Shown piece by piece: positions 43,138 to 51,403 of a stretch of DNA of 64,000 nt. The notes under the pieces were generated by a model that saw nothing but the letters and a program-made list of their open reading frames with translations, did no database searches and was not told the DNA's origin. The DNA is from Arenibacter sp. F26102 (lineage in GTDB: Bacteria; Bacteroidota; Bacteroidia; Flavobacteriales; Flavobacteriaceae): the NCBI RefSeq assembly GCF_023015865.1, contig NZ_JALKBC010000007.1, forward strand, positions 124,001 to 188,000. Reading direction: 5' to 3'. Positions within the stretch are counted from its first letter, which is position 1; each line of letters opens with the position of its first letter. A program made the position numbers and the translations under genes.

Positions 43138-44508
43138 ATGAAAAAGAAACTCTACATCACTGCGATAGCCGCCATGGGATTTGTGGGTTTAGGGCATTCT
43201 CAAGCTCAAAATCCGGAGTGTATGACCAATCTTTCCATTTACACTGAGCATGTAAAAGTTAAGAATTATGAGGCTGCCTATACGCCATGGAAGATGGTAT
43301 ATGAAAATTGTCCTACCTTAAATTGGGCCAATATTTTATATGGTGAACGAATATTAAAGGATAGGTTGGGTAAATCTACAGGAGCAGATAAGACTGCCAA
43401 TATAAATGCCTTAATTGAATTATATGATAATAGGGCAAAGTACTTCCCTGCCAAGACAGACTTAGCTGAGACTATTATAGATAAGGTGTTGTTAAAGTAT
43501 GATGAGAAAATGATTACCGATGAGGAAATCTACTCTCAACTTGACAAAGCTTTTACAGAGGATAAGGCAAATTTTAAAAATCCTAAGGCATTGTATTTAT
43601 ATTTCTCCAGTTTGGTGGATCTGAATAGTGCAGGTAAAAAGGATTTAGAGGAAGTATTTGAAAAATACGACAACGTTACTGAAAAGATAGATGAAGAAAA
43701 CGATAAGCTTACAGAGGTTATCACTAAACTCCTTCCAAAGGAAGATGCCGGTACATTGACTTCCAAAGAGAAAAAACAATTGAGTTCTTATAATAGTTAT
43801 TCTGAAAGCTATGGTAAGATAGCTGAAAGTATTGACAGCAAATTGGGTGCCTTGGCCAATTGTGAAAACTTAATTCCATTGTACGAAAAGAACTTTGAAT
43901 CTAAAAAGGGAGATATAACCTGGATCAAGCGAGCAGTAGGGAGAATGTATAGTAAGGAATGTACTGAAGATCCAATGTTCAAAAAGCTTTTTGAAGTACA
44001 GTTGGCCATGGAGCCTTCCGCCAGTGCTTATATGTACGGTGGTGCCCTTAAAAACAATGCTGGGGATACCAAAGGAGCACTTGAAGATTTCAACAAGGCA
44101 CTTGAATTGGAAAAAGATGCCAAAAAGAAATCCAATATTGCATATAAAATCGCAACTAGCTATAGAAGAGGTAGTAGGTCTACCGCTAGGAGTTATGCCC
44201 AAAAGGCAATAGATGCAAATCCTTCCAACGGTAAGGCTTATTTGTTGATAGCTAGTTTGTATGCAGGAAGTGCCAACGAATGTGGTAGTACTCCTTTCGA
44301 GAAAAGAGCTATATACTGGAAAGCCGAAGACTTGGCTCGCCAGGCAGGTCGTGTGGATCCCGCGTTAAGTGGTAGGGCTGGTCAAGCAGCTGCCAGTTAT
44401 AGAGCTAAAGCGCCATCCAAAACTGATATATTTAATTCAGGTATGGCCGGTAAAACAGTAAGTTTCTCATGTTGGGTAGGTGGTAGTGTTAAAGTGCCCA
44501 GCCTATAG
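43138..44508 (+). CDS. Exported TPR-repeat protein
   Basis: A 456-residue protein with signal peptide (cleavage near GLGHSQAQ, about residue 23). Helical throughout; recognisable tetratricopeptide units include KNYEAAYTPWKMVYENCPTL near 43, AGDTKGALEDFNKALEL near 310 and RSTARSYAQKAIDANPSNGKAYLLIASLY near 350. Several Cys residues (ENCP, LANCENL, SKECTED, NECGSTP) could form disulfides. It probably serves as a periplasmic scaffold for envelope assembly. It lies in the series between the outer-membrane protein and the LptC-like gene, one base before the latter. Confidence 0.85.
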   Translation: MKKKLYITAIAAMGFVGLGHSQAQNPECMTNLSIYTEHVKVKNYEAAYTPWKMVYENCPTLNWANILYGERILKDRLGKSTGADKTANINALIELYDNRAKYFPAKTDLAETIIDKVLLKYDEKMITDEEIYSQLDKAFTEDKANFKNPKALYLYFSSLVDLNSAGKKDLEEVFEKYDNVTEKIDEENDKLTEVITKLLPKEDAGTLTSKEKKQLSSYNSYSESYGKIAESIDSKLGALANCENLIPLYEKNFESKKGDITWIKRAVGRMYSKECTEDPMFKKLFEVQLAMEPSASAYMYGGALKNNAGDTKGALEDFNKALELEKDAKKKSNIAYKIATSYRRGSRSTARSYAQKAIDANPSNGKAYLLIASLYAGSANECGSTPFEKRAIYWKAEDLARQAGRVDPALSGRAGQAAASYRAKAPSKTDIFNSGMAGKTVSFSCWVGGSVKVPSL

Positions 44509-44509
44509 G

Positions 44510-45121
44510 ATGAAAAAAAAAGGATTATATTATTTTAGGAGCATTGCCATAGTTATAACTATGGCAATGCTTTTTTATTCCTGTGCAGATAGTTATGAGA
44601 GAGTTGGGGATGAAGCTATAAAAAAAATATTTCCAAGTGCAGTGGCCGAGGATTTTACACTGACCCTTACCGAGACGGTTGAGCTTGAGAAAAATGAAGG
44701 AGTTGTCCCCTCCCATGTGGTGGCGGTATTAAAGGGTCCAATTTGCGACGACTATAACAATCTGGCTTTTCCTTATTATACCTTTCCCGATGGAGTTATG
44801 GTGGAGTTTTTTGATGAAAAGGGAGAAAAGAGCACGGTTACAGCAGATTACGGAATTATTTATTCCAGTACTAATTTAATAGATTTGCAAGGTAATGTGG
44901 TTATTGAAACCAGCGACGGTAAAAAGTTGGAGGCTCCACAATTATATTGGGATAGAACCAATGATTGGATTTTTACCCAAGAGAAATTCAAATATACCAA
45001 TCCAGAGGAGGGAACTATAATGGATGGGGAAGGAATGGACTTTAATAGGGATTTTAGTTTTTTTAATGCTAATAAGACCTACGGCTATATGAGTATAAAA
45101 GAAAAGAAGATAGAAGAATGA
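44510..45121 (+). CDS. lptC: LPS export protein LptC-like lipoprotein
   Basis: A 203-residue lipoprotein (MKKKGLYYFRS...LFYSC, Cys about 24) starting at the ATG at 44510, one base after the TPR gene stop. The body is a beta-jellyroll with GVMVEFFDEKGEKSTVTADYGIIYSSTNLIDLQGNVVIETSDGKKLEAPQ-like LptC signature, read in short pieces as ADYGIIY, LQGNVVIE and LEAPQLYWD. LptC links the LptBFG extractor to LptA on the path of lipopolysaccharide to the outer membrane. The lipid anchor replaces the usual single helix. It overlaps the next small gene by four bases. Confidence 0.85.
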   Translation: MKKKGLYYFRSIAIVITMAMLFYSCADSYERVGDEAIKKIFPSAVAEDFTLTLTETVELEKNEGVVPSHVVAVLKGPICDDYNNLAFPYYTFPDGVMVEFFDEKGEKSTVTADYGIIYSSTNLIDLQGNVVIETSDGKKLEAPQLYWDRTNDWIFTQEKFKYTNPEEGTIMDGEGMDFNRDFSFFNANKTYGYMSIKEKKIEE

Positions 45122-45321
45122 TTAAGATTTTAAGATATACAGAATACCTATATTTGGCAGTGGCCGTAGTGTCTGCTTTTGAGATATACGAGCAATGGAA
45201 CATAGATAGACAGCGAGCCTACTTGTTTGTCTTTTTTGGGATAGTTTCTATAGGAATGTTCATTTTTAAAAAAACCTATAGGAAAAGGTTCGAAGAACGT
45301 CAGAAAAATAATAAACAATAA
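45118..45321 (+). CDS. Small membrane protein downstream of lptC
   Basis: A 67-residue protein with two hydrophobic stretches (about 9-24 and 35-50) and a strongly basic tail (KKTYRKRFEERQKNNKQ). It overlaps the LptC-like gene by ATGA and is followed two bases later by the CBS/CorC gene, so it is part of the same transcript. The family has no named function that I know; the fixed position suggests a role near LPS export or the following membrane protein. Confidence 0.75.
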   Translation: MIKILRYTEYLYLAVAVVSAFEIYEQWNIDRQRAYLFVFFGIVSIGMFIFKKTYRKRFEERQKNNKQ

Positions 45322-45323
45322 TC

Positions 45324-46610
45324 TTGGAGGCATATATTGTCATTGTTATTTCATTACTATTTTCGGCCTTTTTTTCGGGAATGGAAATAGCCTTTATTTC
45401 TGCGAATAAAATTCACATAGAAATTGAGAAAAAGCAGGATGGTTTTTTGCCCAAAGTCTTGGCTCGCCTAACTAAAAAACCTTCTAAGTTTATTGCAACC
45501 ATGCTTATTGGGAACAATATAGCCTTGGTGGTTTATGGTCTTTTTATGGGCGACATGCTAATGGGGCTCTTTGCCGGTATGGAGTCCTCCACAGGTAGTG
45601 TTTTAGCTTTATTGATAACCGATTTCAGCCTAGTTACCCAAACGGTTATCTCTACTTTGGTAATACTTTTGACTGCCGAATTTTTGCCTAAAGTATTGTT
45701 TCAGATTTATAGCAATACCTTATTAAGACTGTTGGCAATACCTGCTTATGTATTTTATGTATTGTTTTCTGTGATATCGGATTTTATTATTTGGATATCC
45801 GATATCATACTAAAAGTGCTCTTTAAAACAGATGGCGATGAGGTGCAATTGGCATTTAGTAAAATAGAATTGGGAGATTATATTACCGAGCAGATGGAAG
45901 CTGTGGAGAAGGAAGATGAGGTGGATTCGGAAATACAAATTTTTCAAAATGCTTTGGAGTTTTCAGGGGTTAAGGCAAGGGAGGTGATGGTGCCCAGAAC
46001 AGAGATTGCAGCAGTGGAACTTCATGAGACCCCTAAAAATTTGGCAAAACTTTTTACGGAAACTGGGTATTCCAAAATATTGGTATTCAAGGATACAATA
46101 GACAATATTATTGGATACGTACATTCCTATGAGCTTTTTAAAAAGCCCAAAACGATAAAAAGTATCCTGCTTCCAGTAGAATTTGTTCCCGAAACGATGC
46201 TAATCAATGATATACTTAATATTTTGACCAAAAAAAGGAAAAGTATTGCAGTTGTTTTGGACGAGTATGGGGGTACCTCCGGGGTCATGACGGTGGAGGA
46301 TATTGTGGAGGTGCTGTTCGGTGATATCGAGGATGAACATGATTCCACTGATTTGCACGAGGAGCAGATAAATCAAAACTCTTATAAGTTCTCCGGTAGA
46401 TTGGAAGTGGATTATGTCAATGAACAATATAAATTGCACCTTCCTGAAAGCGATGAGTATGAAACACTGGGAGGTTTGATCATTAACGTTACTGGTGAAA
46501 TTCCGGAAAAAGACTCCGAAATTAAAATAGATAATTTTCTTTTTGTGGTTTTAGAGGTTTCAAGTAATAAAATAGATATGGTTTCCTTGGTTGTGCTTGA
46601 TGATGAATAG
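45324..46610 (+). CDS. CNNM/CBS/CorC-type membrane protein (hemolysin family), TTG start
   Basis: A 428-residue protein: DUF21/CNNM membrane domain (about 1-165, with FFSGMEIAFISANKIHIE), two CBS domains (about 205-330, with VMVPRTEIAAVEL and ILTKKRKSIAVVLDEYGGTSGVMTVEDIVEVLFGDI in pieces), and a CorC_HlyC domain (about 345-428). Such proteins are linked to magnesium or cobalt balance; the hemolysin name is historical. The frame begins with TTG, two bases after the previous stop; the first ATG would remove the first membrane helix, so TTG is preferred. Confidence 0.9.
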   Translation: MEAYIVIVISLLFSAFFSGMEIAFISANKIHIEIEKKQDGFLPKVLARLTKKPSKFIATMLIGNNIALVVYGLFMGDMLMGLFAGMESSTGSVLALLITDFSLVTQTVISTLVILLTAEFLPKVLFQIYSNTLLRLLAIPAYVFYVLFSVISDFIIWISDIILKVLFKTDGDEVQLAFSKIELGDYITEQMEAVEKEDEVDSEIQIFQNALEFSGVKAREVMVPRTEIAAVELHETPKNLAKLFTETGYSKILVFKDTIDNIIGYVHSYELFKKPKTIKSILLPVEFVPETMLINDILNILTKKRKSIAVVLDEYGGTSGVMTVEDIVEVLFGDIEDEHDSTDLHEEQINQNSYKFSGRLEVDYVNEQYKLHLPESDEYETLGGLIINVTGEIPEKDSEIKIDNFLFVVLEVSSNKIDMVSLVVLDDE

Positions 46611-46644
46611 GCATTTCAGGGATATTTTTTGATTTTTTTTAGTT

Positions 46645-46675
46645 TTTATTATTTCAAAAGAAAGTAGTAATTTCG
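46645..46675 (+). promoter_or_regulatory. Possible promoter of the PpiD-like gene
   Basis: TTTA (46645-46648), 19-base spacer, TAATTTCG (46668-46675): each element has one mismatch to TTTG-N19-TAnnTTTG. About 40 bases before the start codon. Confidence 0.4.
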
Positions 46676-46715
46676 CCTCCCGATAGTAACGGGATAAATT
46701 TAAACAGTTTACATA

Positions 46716-48833
46716 ATGGCAATTTTAGAGAATATAAGGAAACGAACTACCGTTTTAATTTTAATCATTGGTCTGGCTTTGTTTGCATTCGTAATTTCAG
46801 GAGTGTTCAGCAGCAATGAATTGGGTGGTGGAAAGGTTGGTTCTTCCGTGGCGGAGATTAATGGGGATGAAATTTCCATTGATCAATTTAGAAGGAATGT
46901 TGAGGCATATTCTAGAATGGCCGGTCCTACGGCTTCTTCCATGCAATTGGTTAATCAAGTATGGGATAGGGAAGTTAGAAATACAATCCTAAATCAGCAG
47001 TTCGAGGAGTTGGGTATTGAAATAGAACAGGATCAGATAATAAACTACATAAAAACTATTCCTTCCTATGTTCAAAATCCGGAATTTCAAAATGCCAGTG
47101 GAGTTTTTGACGATAATAAGTTTAGAGAAGCTGTGGCCGATTGGAAAGCAAATAATCCTAGTCGTTATGCTCTATGGTTGCAGGACGAACAGGCCATAAT
47201 TCAAAACGCCAAGGAGCAAACCTATTTTAATCTTATCAGGGCTGGTGTGGTTTCTACCTTAAAGGAAGGCGAATTGGATTATAAATTGGCCAATGATAAA
47301 GTCGATATCAAATATGTAAGGGTACCTTTCTCTTCAATACCAGATTCAACTATAGCGGTTTCAAAAAATGAAATTGAGGCTTATATTAATGACCATAAAA
47401 AAGATTATAAGCAAGATAAGTCTAGGGATATACAGTTTGTCTATTTCGAGGAAAAAGCTTCTTTGGAAGATGAAAATGCCGTAAAGGAAGAAATCTCAAA
47501 ACTTTTGGAGGATCGTGTGGAGTACAATTCACAGAAAGATACCAATGACACCATTAAAGGGTTTGGTCATACAAATGATATGGCTGCCTTTTTGGATAGA
47601 AATTCAGATATTAAATTCGATACTATTTATAAGGCTAAAAAAGATCTGCCAGTTAAGTTTGCAGATACGCTTATGGCCTTAGAAAAAGGAAGTATCTATG
47701 GTCCGTATCGTGATGGGGACTTCTTCAAGGTTTCCAAAATGATGGATAGAAAGGCTAACGGTACCGTAAAATCCAGTCATATTTTAATTTCTTATGAAGG
47801 AGCTCAACGCGCCAATCCAGAAGTTACCCGTACTAAGGAGGAAGCCGAGAAAAAAGCTAAGGAATTGTTGGTCGAGGCAAAGCAAAAAGCAACTGTTTTT
47901 GCTGAATTGGCCAGAGATAATTCAGACGGACCTTCTGCCCCAAAAGGTGGTGACCTTGGATATAATCAAGAAGGGGTAATGGTGGCGCCGTTTAACGACT
48001 TTACTTTTAGTAATGCTGTTGGGGCCATTGGATTGGTTGAGACAGATTTTGGTTTTCACATTGTTAAGATAGATGATAAGCAGGATATTGTTCAGTTGGC
48101 CACATTGGCAAGAGAAATAGAGCCTTCTGAGGAGACTATCAATACTTTGTTTACGGAGGCTACCAAATTTGAAATGGAAACTACTTCGGATAAAGACTTT
48201 ACTGCGGCGGCCAAAGAAAGTAATTATTTGGTTAGACCTGTAAACAAAATTAAGGAGATGGACGAAAATCTTCCAGGTCTTTCTGCCCAACGTTCCATTG
48301 TTCAATGGGCTTTTAACGAAGATACCAAATTGGGAGAGGTTAAAAGGTTTAATATAAACAATGGGTATGCTGTTGTTCAATTAACTGCGAAATATGCAGA
48401 AGGACTTATGAGTGTTGAGGATGCTTCGGCTATAGTTCTTCCAAAATTAAGAAAGGAAAGAAAAGCGGCTAAGATCATAGAAGCCAATAAAGGTAAATCT
48501 ATGGAAAATTTTGCCAAGGATAATAATGTTATAGCCACTACGGCTTCTGCATTGACCATGAAATCTCCTATTATCCCAGGTGCTGGGTCGGAGGCTTTCG
48601 TTGTTGGTACTGCGTTTGCCATGGAGCAAGGGGCTACCTCAGATTTGATTTCTGGTGAAAGTGGTGTGTATATGTTAAATGTAACAAAAAAAGATGACGC
48701 TCCAAAACTGGATAACTATAGTACCTATGCCAGTAGCTTACAGGCTTCGGCAGCAGGTAGGGTAAACTATTCTGTATACAATGCCTTAAAGGAGGCTTCT
48801 ACAATAGAGGACAAAAGATCTATATTTTATTAG
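46716..48833 (+). CDS. PpiD-like periplasmic peptidyl-prolyl isomerase
   Basis: A 705-residue protein anchored by one N-terminal helix (about 12-32) after MAILENIRKRTTVL, as in PpiD. SurA-type N-terminal chaperone helices follow (EINGDEISIDQFRRNVEAY), then a parvulin/rotamase domain at about 351-450 (VKSSHILISYEG, KGGDLGYNQEG, FGFHIVKI), and a second, degenerate C-terminal part. It helps fold outer-membrane and secreted proteins emerging from Sec. Transcription ends at the strong hairpin at 48850-48890. Confidence 0.93.
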   Translation: MAILENIRKRTTVLILIIGLALFAFVISGVFSSNELGGGKVGSSVAEINGDEISIDQFRRNVEAYSRMAGPTASSMQLVNQVWDREVRNTILNQQFEELGIEIEQDQIINYIKTIPSYVQNPEFQNASGVFDDNKFREAVADWKANNPSRYALWLQDEQAIIQNAKEQTYFNLIRAGVVSTLKEGELDYKLANDKVDIKYVRVPFSSIPDSTIAVSKNEIEAYINDHKKDYKQDKSRDIQFVYFEEKASLEDENAVKEEISKLLEDRVEYNSQKDTNDTIKGFGHTNDMAAFLDRNSDIKFDTIYKAKKDLPVKFADTLMALEKGSIYGPYRDGDFFKVSKMMDRKANGTVKSSHILISYEGAQRANPEVTRTKEEAEKKAKELLVEAKQKATVFAELARDNSDGPSAPKGGDLGYNQEGVMVAPFNDFTFSNAVGAIGLVETDFGFHIVKIDDKQDIVQLATLAREIEPSEETINTLFTEATKFEMETTSDKDFTAAAKESNYLVRPVNKIKEMDENLPGLSAQRSIVQWAFNEDTKLGEVKRFNINNGYAVVQLTAKYAEGLMSVEDASAIVLPKLRKERKAAKIIEANKGKSMENFAKDNNVIATTASALTMKSPIIPGAGSEAFVVGTAFAMEQGATSDLISGESGVYMLNVTKKDDAPKLDNYSTYASSLQASAAGRVNYSVYNALKEASTIEDKRSIFY

Positions 48834-48849
48834 TAAATAGAAGATTACA

Positions 48850-48890
48850 AAACAATAAAACCTCCCAATCGGGAGGTTTTATTGTTTTTG
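48850..48890. terminator. Strong bidirectional terminator
   Basis: A 16-bp perfect stem between 48850-48865 and 48870-48885 with the loop AATC; the GC core is CCTCCC/GGGAGG and both flanks are A/T-rich. It separates the convergent PpiD-like (+) and GHMP kinase (-) genes. Confidence 0.93.
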
Positions 48891-48940
48891 GTAAAATTGT
48901 TTCATATTAAGGTATATAAATACAATCTGAGCGGGTGTGG

Positions 48941-49864
48941 TTATCTAACCATTTTTGAAAAGGGAATGACAGTAGCATAACCTTTTTCCTTAAAGTAATC
49001 GGGCGTGGTTTTGTTACCAGTGACCAGGATAAAATCGCCTCCCCAGGCTCCCAAGCTTTTAATTGCTCCCTTGAAGTCAGGAAATAACCTTTCTTTAACC
49101 GTTTGTACCTCAAGGACATCACTCAGGATCGCTTCGTGTTTTTTCAGCAGCTTTTCAAATTGGGACAAACGCGTACAGGTCAATATTCGTTGAGTAATAC
49201 TACTAATTTGGGATAGGGTGGTAAAAGAGTTGAAATCCTTTTCTCGATAATGGGCAATGCCTTCCCGGCTGTTTTGCTTTTGATTTAGATAAACAAAGTA
49301 CAGATCATTCTTAAAGGATGGATTAAAGGCTACTGGTTGTGCAATTGGTTTGGAGTTTTTTAACTGGTAGGTGATAGGGCTGTTATGTTGTGCACAAGCA
49401 ATGTCGTACCCACTTCCCGAAAAAGTATTCCATAACAGCTCATAGGCATCGATATTCGCCCATTGTGCTATATTGTTGATTAGGGTAGACGAGGATCCCA
49501 AACCCCATTCCCTAGGAAAGTTCAATGCCGTGGATATTTCTATACCATGGGCTGAAGCTAAAAAATTTGGATTTAATTTCTTGGCTTCCAAAAGAAGTTT
49601 TATGAGCCTGTCCGAGATGGGTTTTGATTCGGGAGAATGTGCATTTTTGGAAACTTCGGAAAAATTGTCCAATTCATAAACACCTTCAAACCAAGTTCTT
49701 CCTTTGTCGTCCAAACTTTTCCAAACCAGAAGATTATCCTTGATTTCTTTTACGGCTAAGGATTGGCCATATAAAGTAGGAACGGCCAAGCTTAGTGCAC
49801 CGTCCAGTACTAGATATTCTCCTGTTATCAACAGTTTACCGTTACTGTAGTATTGTTTTGTCAT
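48941..49864 (-). CDS. GYDIA family GHMP kinase (mevalonate-pathway type)
   Basis: A 307-residue kinase. N-terminal KLLITGEYLVLDGALSLAVPT is the start of the mevalonate/phosphomevalonate kinase group; the ATP loop is PREWGLGSSSTLI (GLGSSS), and GSGYDIACA gives the family its name. The last motif is SLGAWGGDFILVTG. It sits directly behind HMG-CoA reductase with a four-base ATGA overlap, so it very likely phosphorylates mevalonate or its phosphate. Which step is not decided by sequence alone. Confidence 0.9.
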   Translation of the reverse strand: MTKQYYSNGKLLITGEYLVLDGALSLAVPTLYGQSLAVKEIKDNLLVWKSLDDKGRTWFEGVYELDNFSEVSKNAHSPESKPISDRLIKLLLEAKKLNPNFLASAHGIEISTALNFPREWGLGSSSTLINNIAQWANIDAYELLWNTFSGSGYDIACAQHNSPITYQLKNSKPIAQPVAFNPSFKNDLYFVYLNQKQNSREGIAHYREKDFNSFTTLSQISSITQRILTCTRLSQFEKLLKKHEAILSDVLEVQTVKERLFPDFKGAIKSLGAWGGDFILVTGNKTTPDYFKEKGYATVIPFSKMVR

Positions 49865-51183
49865 TTCTTATTCCTCAATTCTTCAAAGGCTACCACCACT
49901 GCACTATGTGATGCAGTATGTTTTTTGAAATAATCCACCAAGCTAAGTTTTTCTGCTTCGGTAGCGCCCAATTGGTTTAAAATATTTAATAAATGCATCT
50001 TCATATGTCCTTGTTGGATGCCAGTGGTTACCAGGGAACGTAAAGCTCCAAAATTTTGTGCCAGTCCGGCCACTGCTACTATTTGCATAAGTTCCTTTGC
50101 GGTAGGATTCTGTAATATTTCCAAAGCAAGTTTTACCAACGGATGTATGCTTGTTAACCCACCAACCGTTCCTAGAGCCAAAGGAATCTCTATCCAAAAT
50201 CTAAAAACCCCTTTTTCTATACTGGCATGTGTTAGGCTGGTGTATTGCCCGTCCTTGGCGGCATAAGCATGTGCTCCGGCTTCTATGGCCCTAAAATCGT
50301 TGCCAGTAGCCAAGACTACGGCGTCAATACCATTCATAATGCCCTTGTTATGGGTAACCGCCCTATAGGGTTCCACTTTTGCAATATTTACGGCGCGGAC
50401 CATCTTTTTTGCAAAATCCTCGGCCGTTATACCGTGGTGGGCCTTTAAATCGGATACAGGGCAACTAACCTCGGCCTTTACGACACAATTGGGGATGTAA
50501 TTGGAGAGAATGCTCATGACTATTTCAATATCCTTCTCCCGGTCTGTAAATCCATTGTAATTCTGTACCTCGTCTTTAAGGCATTGGGAGAACCCTTCTA
50601 GGCAAGAGTTTATGAAATTGGCTCCCATGGCATCCAATGTTTCAAAGGTACAATGTAATTGGAAATAGTTTTGCAAATCTGAGGTTTTGTCCCTTAGTTC
50701 TATACTCGTTATACCGCCACCGCGTTTTTCCATATTTTTAATTATGGGAGCAACACTAGCTATTAATTTTGGCTTTACAATATGGAAAAATTTGGTCAGT
50801 TTTTCCGTATCACCTTGGTATATAAAGTGCACCTGTCCTACCTTTTCCGTTCCCAAAATACTGGTCTTAAATCCACCACGGGTCTGCCAAAATTTTGCTG
50901 CCTTACTGGCGGCAGCCACTACTGAACTTTCTTCAATTGCCATTGGGATGGCATATAGTTTGTTGTTGATTAAAAAATTGGGAGCAATGCCCAAAGGCAA
51001 ATAGAAGTTGGTAACCGTGTTTTCTATAAATTCATCATGTAAACTTTGCAATTTTGCATCATTGTTCCAATACTGTTTTAAGATAGCAACAGTTTCCTCA
51101 CTATATTTGGTATAATGTTGGGCAATCCAGTTAATTTTATCCTCTTTTGTCAGTTTGGAAAATCCTTCTATCGGAGTGGTCAT
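49861..51183 (-). CDS. Hydroxymethylglutaryl-CoA reductase, class II
   Basis: A 440-residue class II HMG-CoA reductase. Seen: IPMAIEESSVVAAASKAA (catalytic Glu), AVTHNKGIMNGIDAVVLATGNDFRAIEAGAHA in pieces (catalytic Lys in NKGI, Asp in GND) and the C-terminal region with a histidine-containing flap (KKHTASHSAV). It reduces HMG-CoA to mevalonate for isoprenoid synthesis; the group is often called degradative, but in Flavobacteriia it serves synthesis. It is first in the leftward pair with the GHMP kinase. Confidence 0.94.
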   Translation of the reverse strand: MTTPIEGFSKLTKEDKINWIAQHYTKYSEETVAILKQYWNNDAKLQSLHDEFIENTVTNFYLPLGIAPNFLINNKLYAIPMAIEESSVVAAASKAAKFWQTRGGFKTSILGTEKVGQVHFIYQGDTEKLTKFFHIVKPKLIASVAPIIKNMEKRGGGITSIELRDKTSDLQNYFQLHCTFETLDAMGANFINSCLEGFSQCLKDEVQNYNGFTDREKDIEIVMSILSNYIPNCVVKAEVSCPVSDLKAHHGITAEDFAKKMVRAVNIAKVEPYRAVTHNKGIMNGIDAVVLATGNDFRAIEAGAHAYAAKDGQYTSLTHASIEKGVFRFWIEIPLALGTVGGLTSIHPLVKLALEILQNPTAKELMQIVAVAGLAQNFGALRSLVTTGIQQGHMKMHLLNILNQLGATEAEKLSLVDYFKKHTASHSAVVVAFEELRNKK

Positions 51184-51403
51184 GGAGCTTTCGGTTTCTT
51201 TGGGTAAAGATAGTAATAAGGTGTCAAAACATTGAATATCTTAAAACGGGTTAATTGTAATTACGGATTGTTATTTTTTAGGTATAAGGCACCTGTTTTT
51301 GTTATTTTTTTAGTAAACTTGGAGATTAGAATCAATCTTCGAAAATACTGAAATAGTCTTAATAGTTTTTCAGTAATAATAGAACTTTTAAACCTATGTT
51401 TTT

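Noticed and set aside
47922-48380. A 152-codon frame antisense to the PpiD-like gene.
   Set aside because: It lies within the well-supported PpiD rotamase region and has no recognisable domain or start signals.
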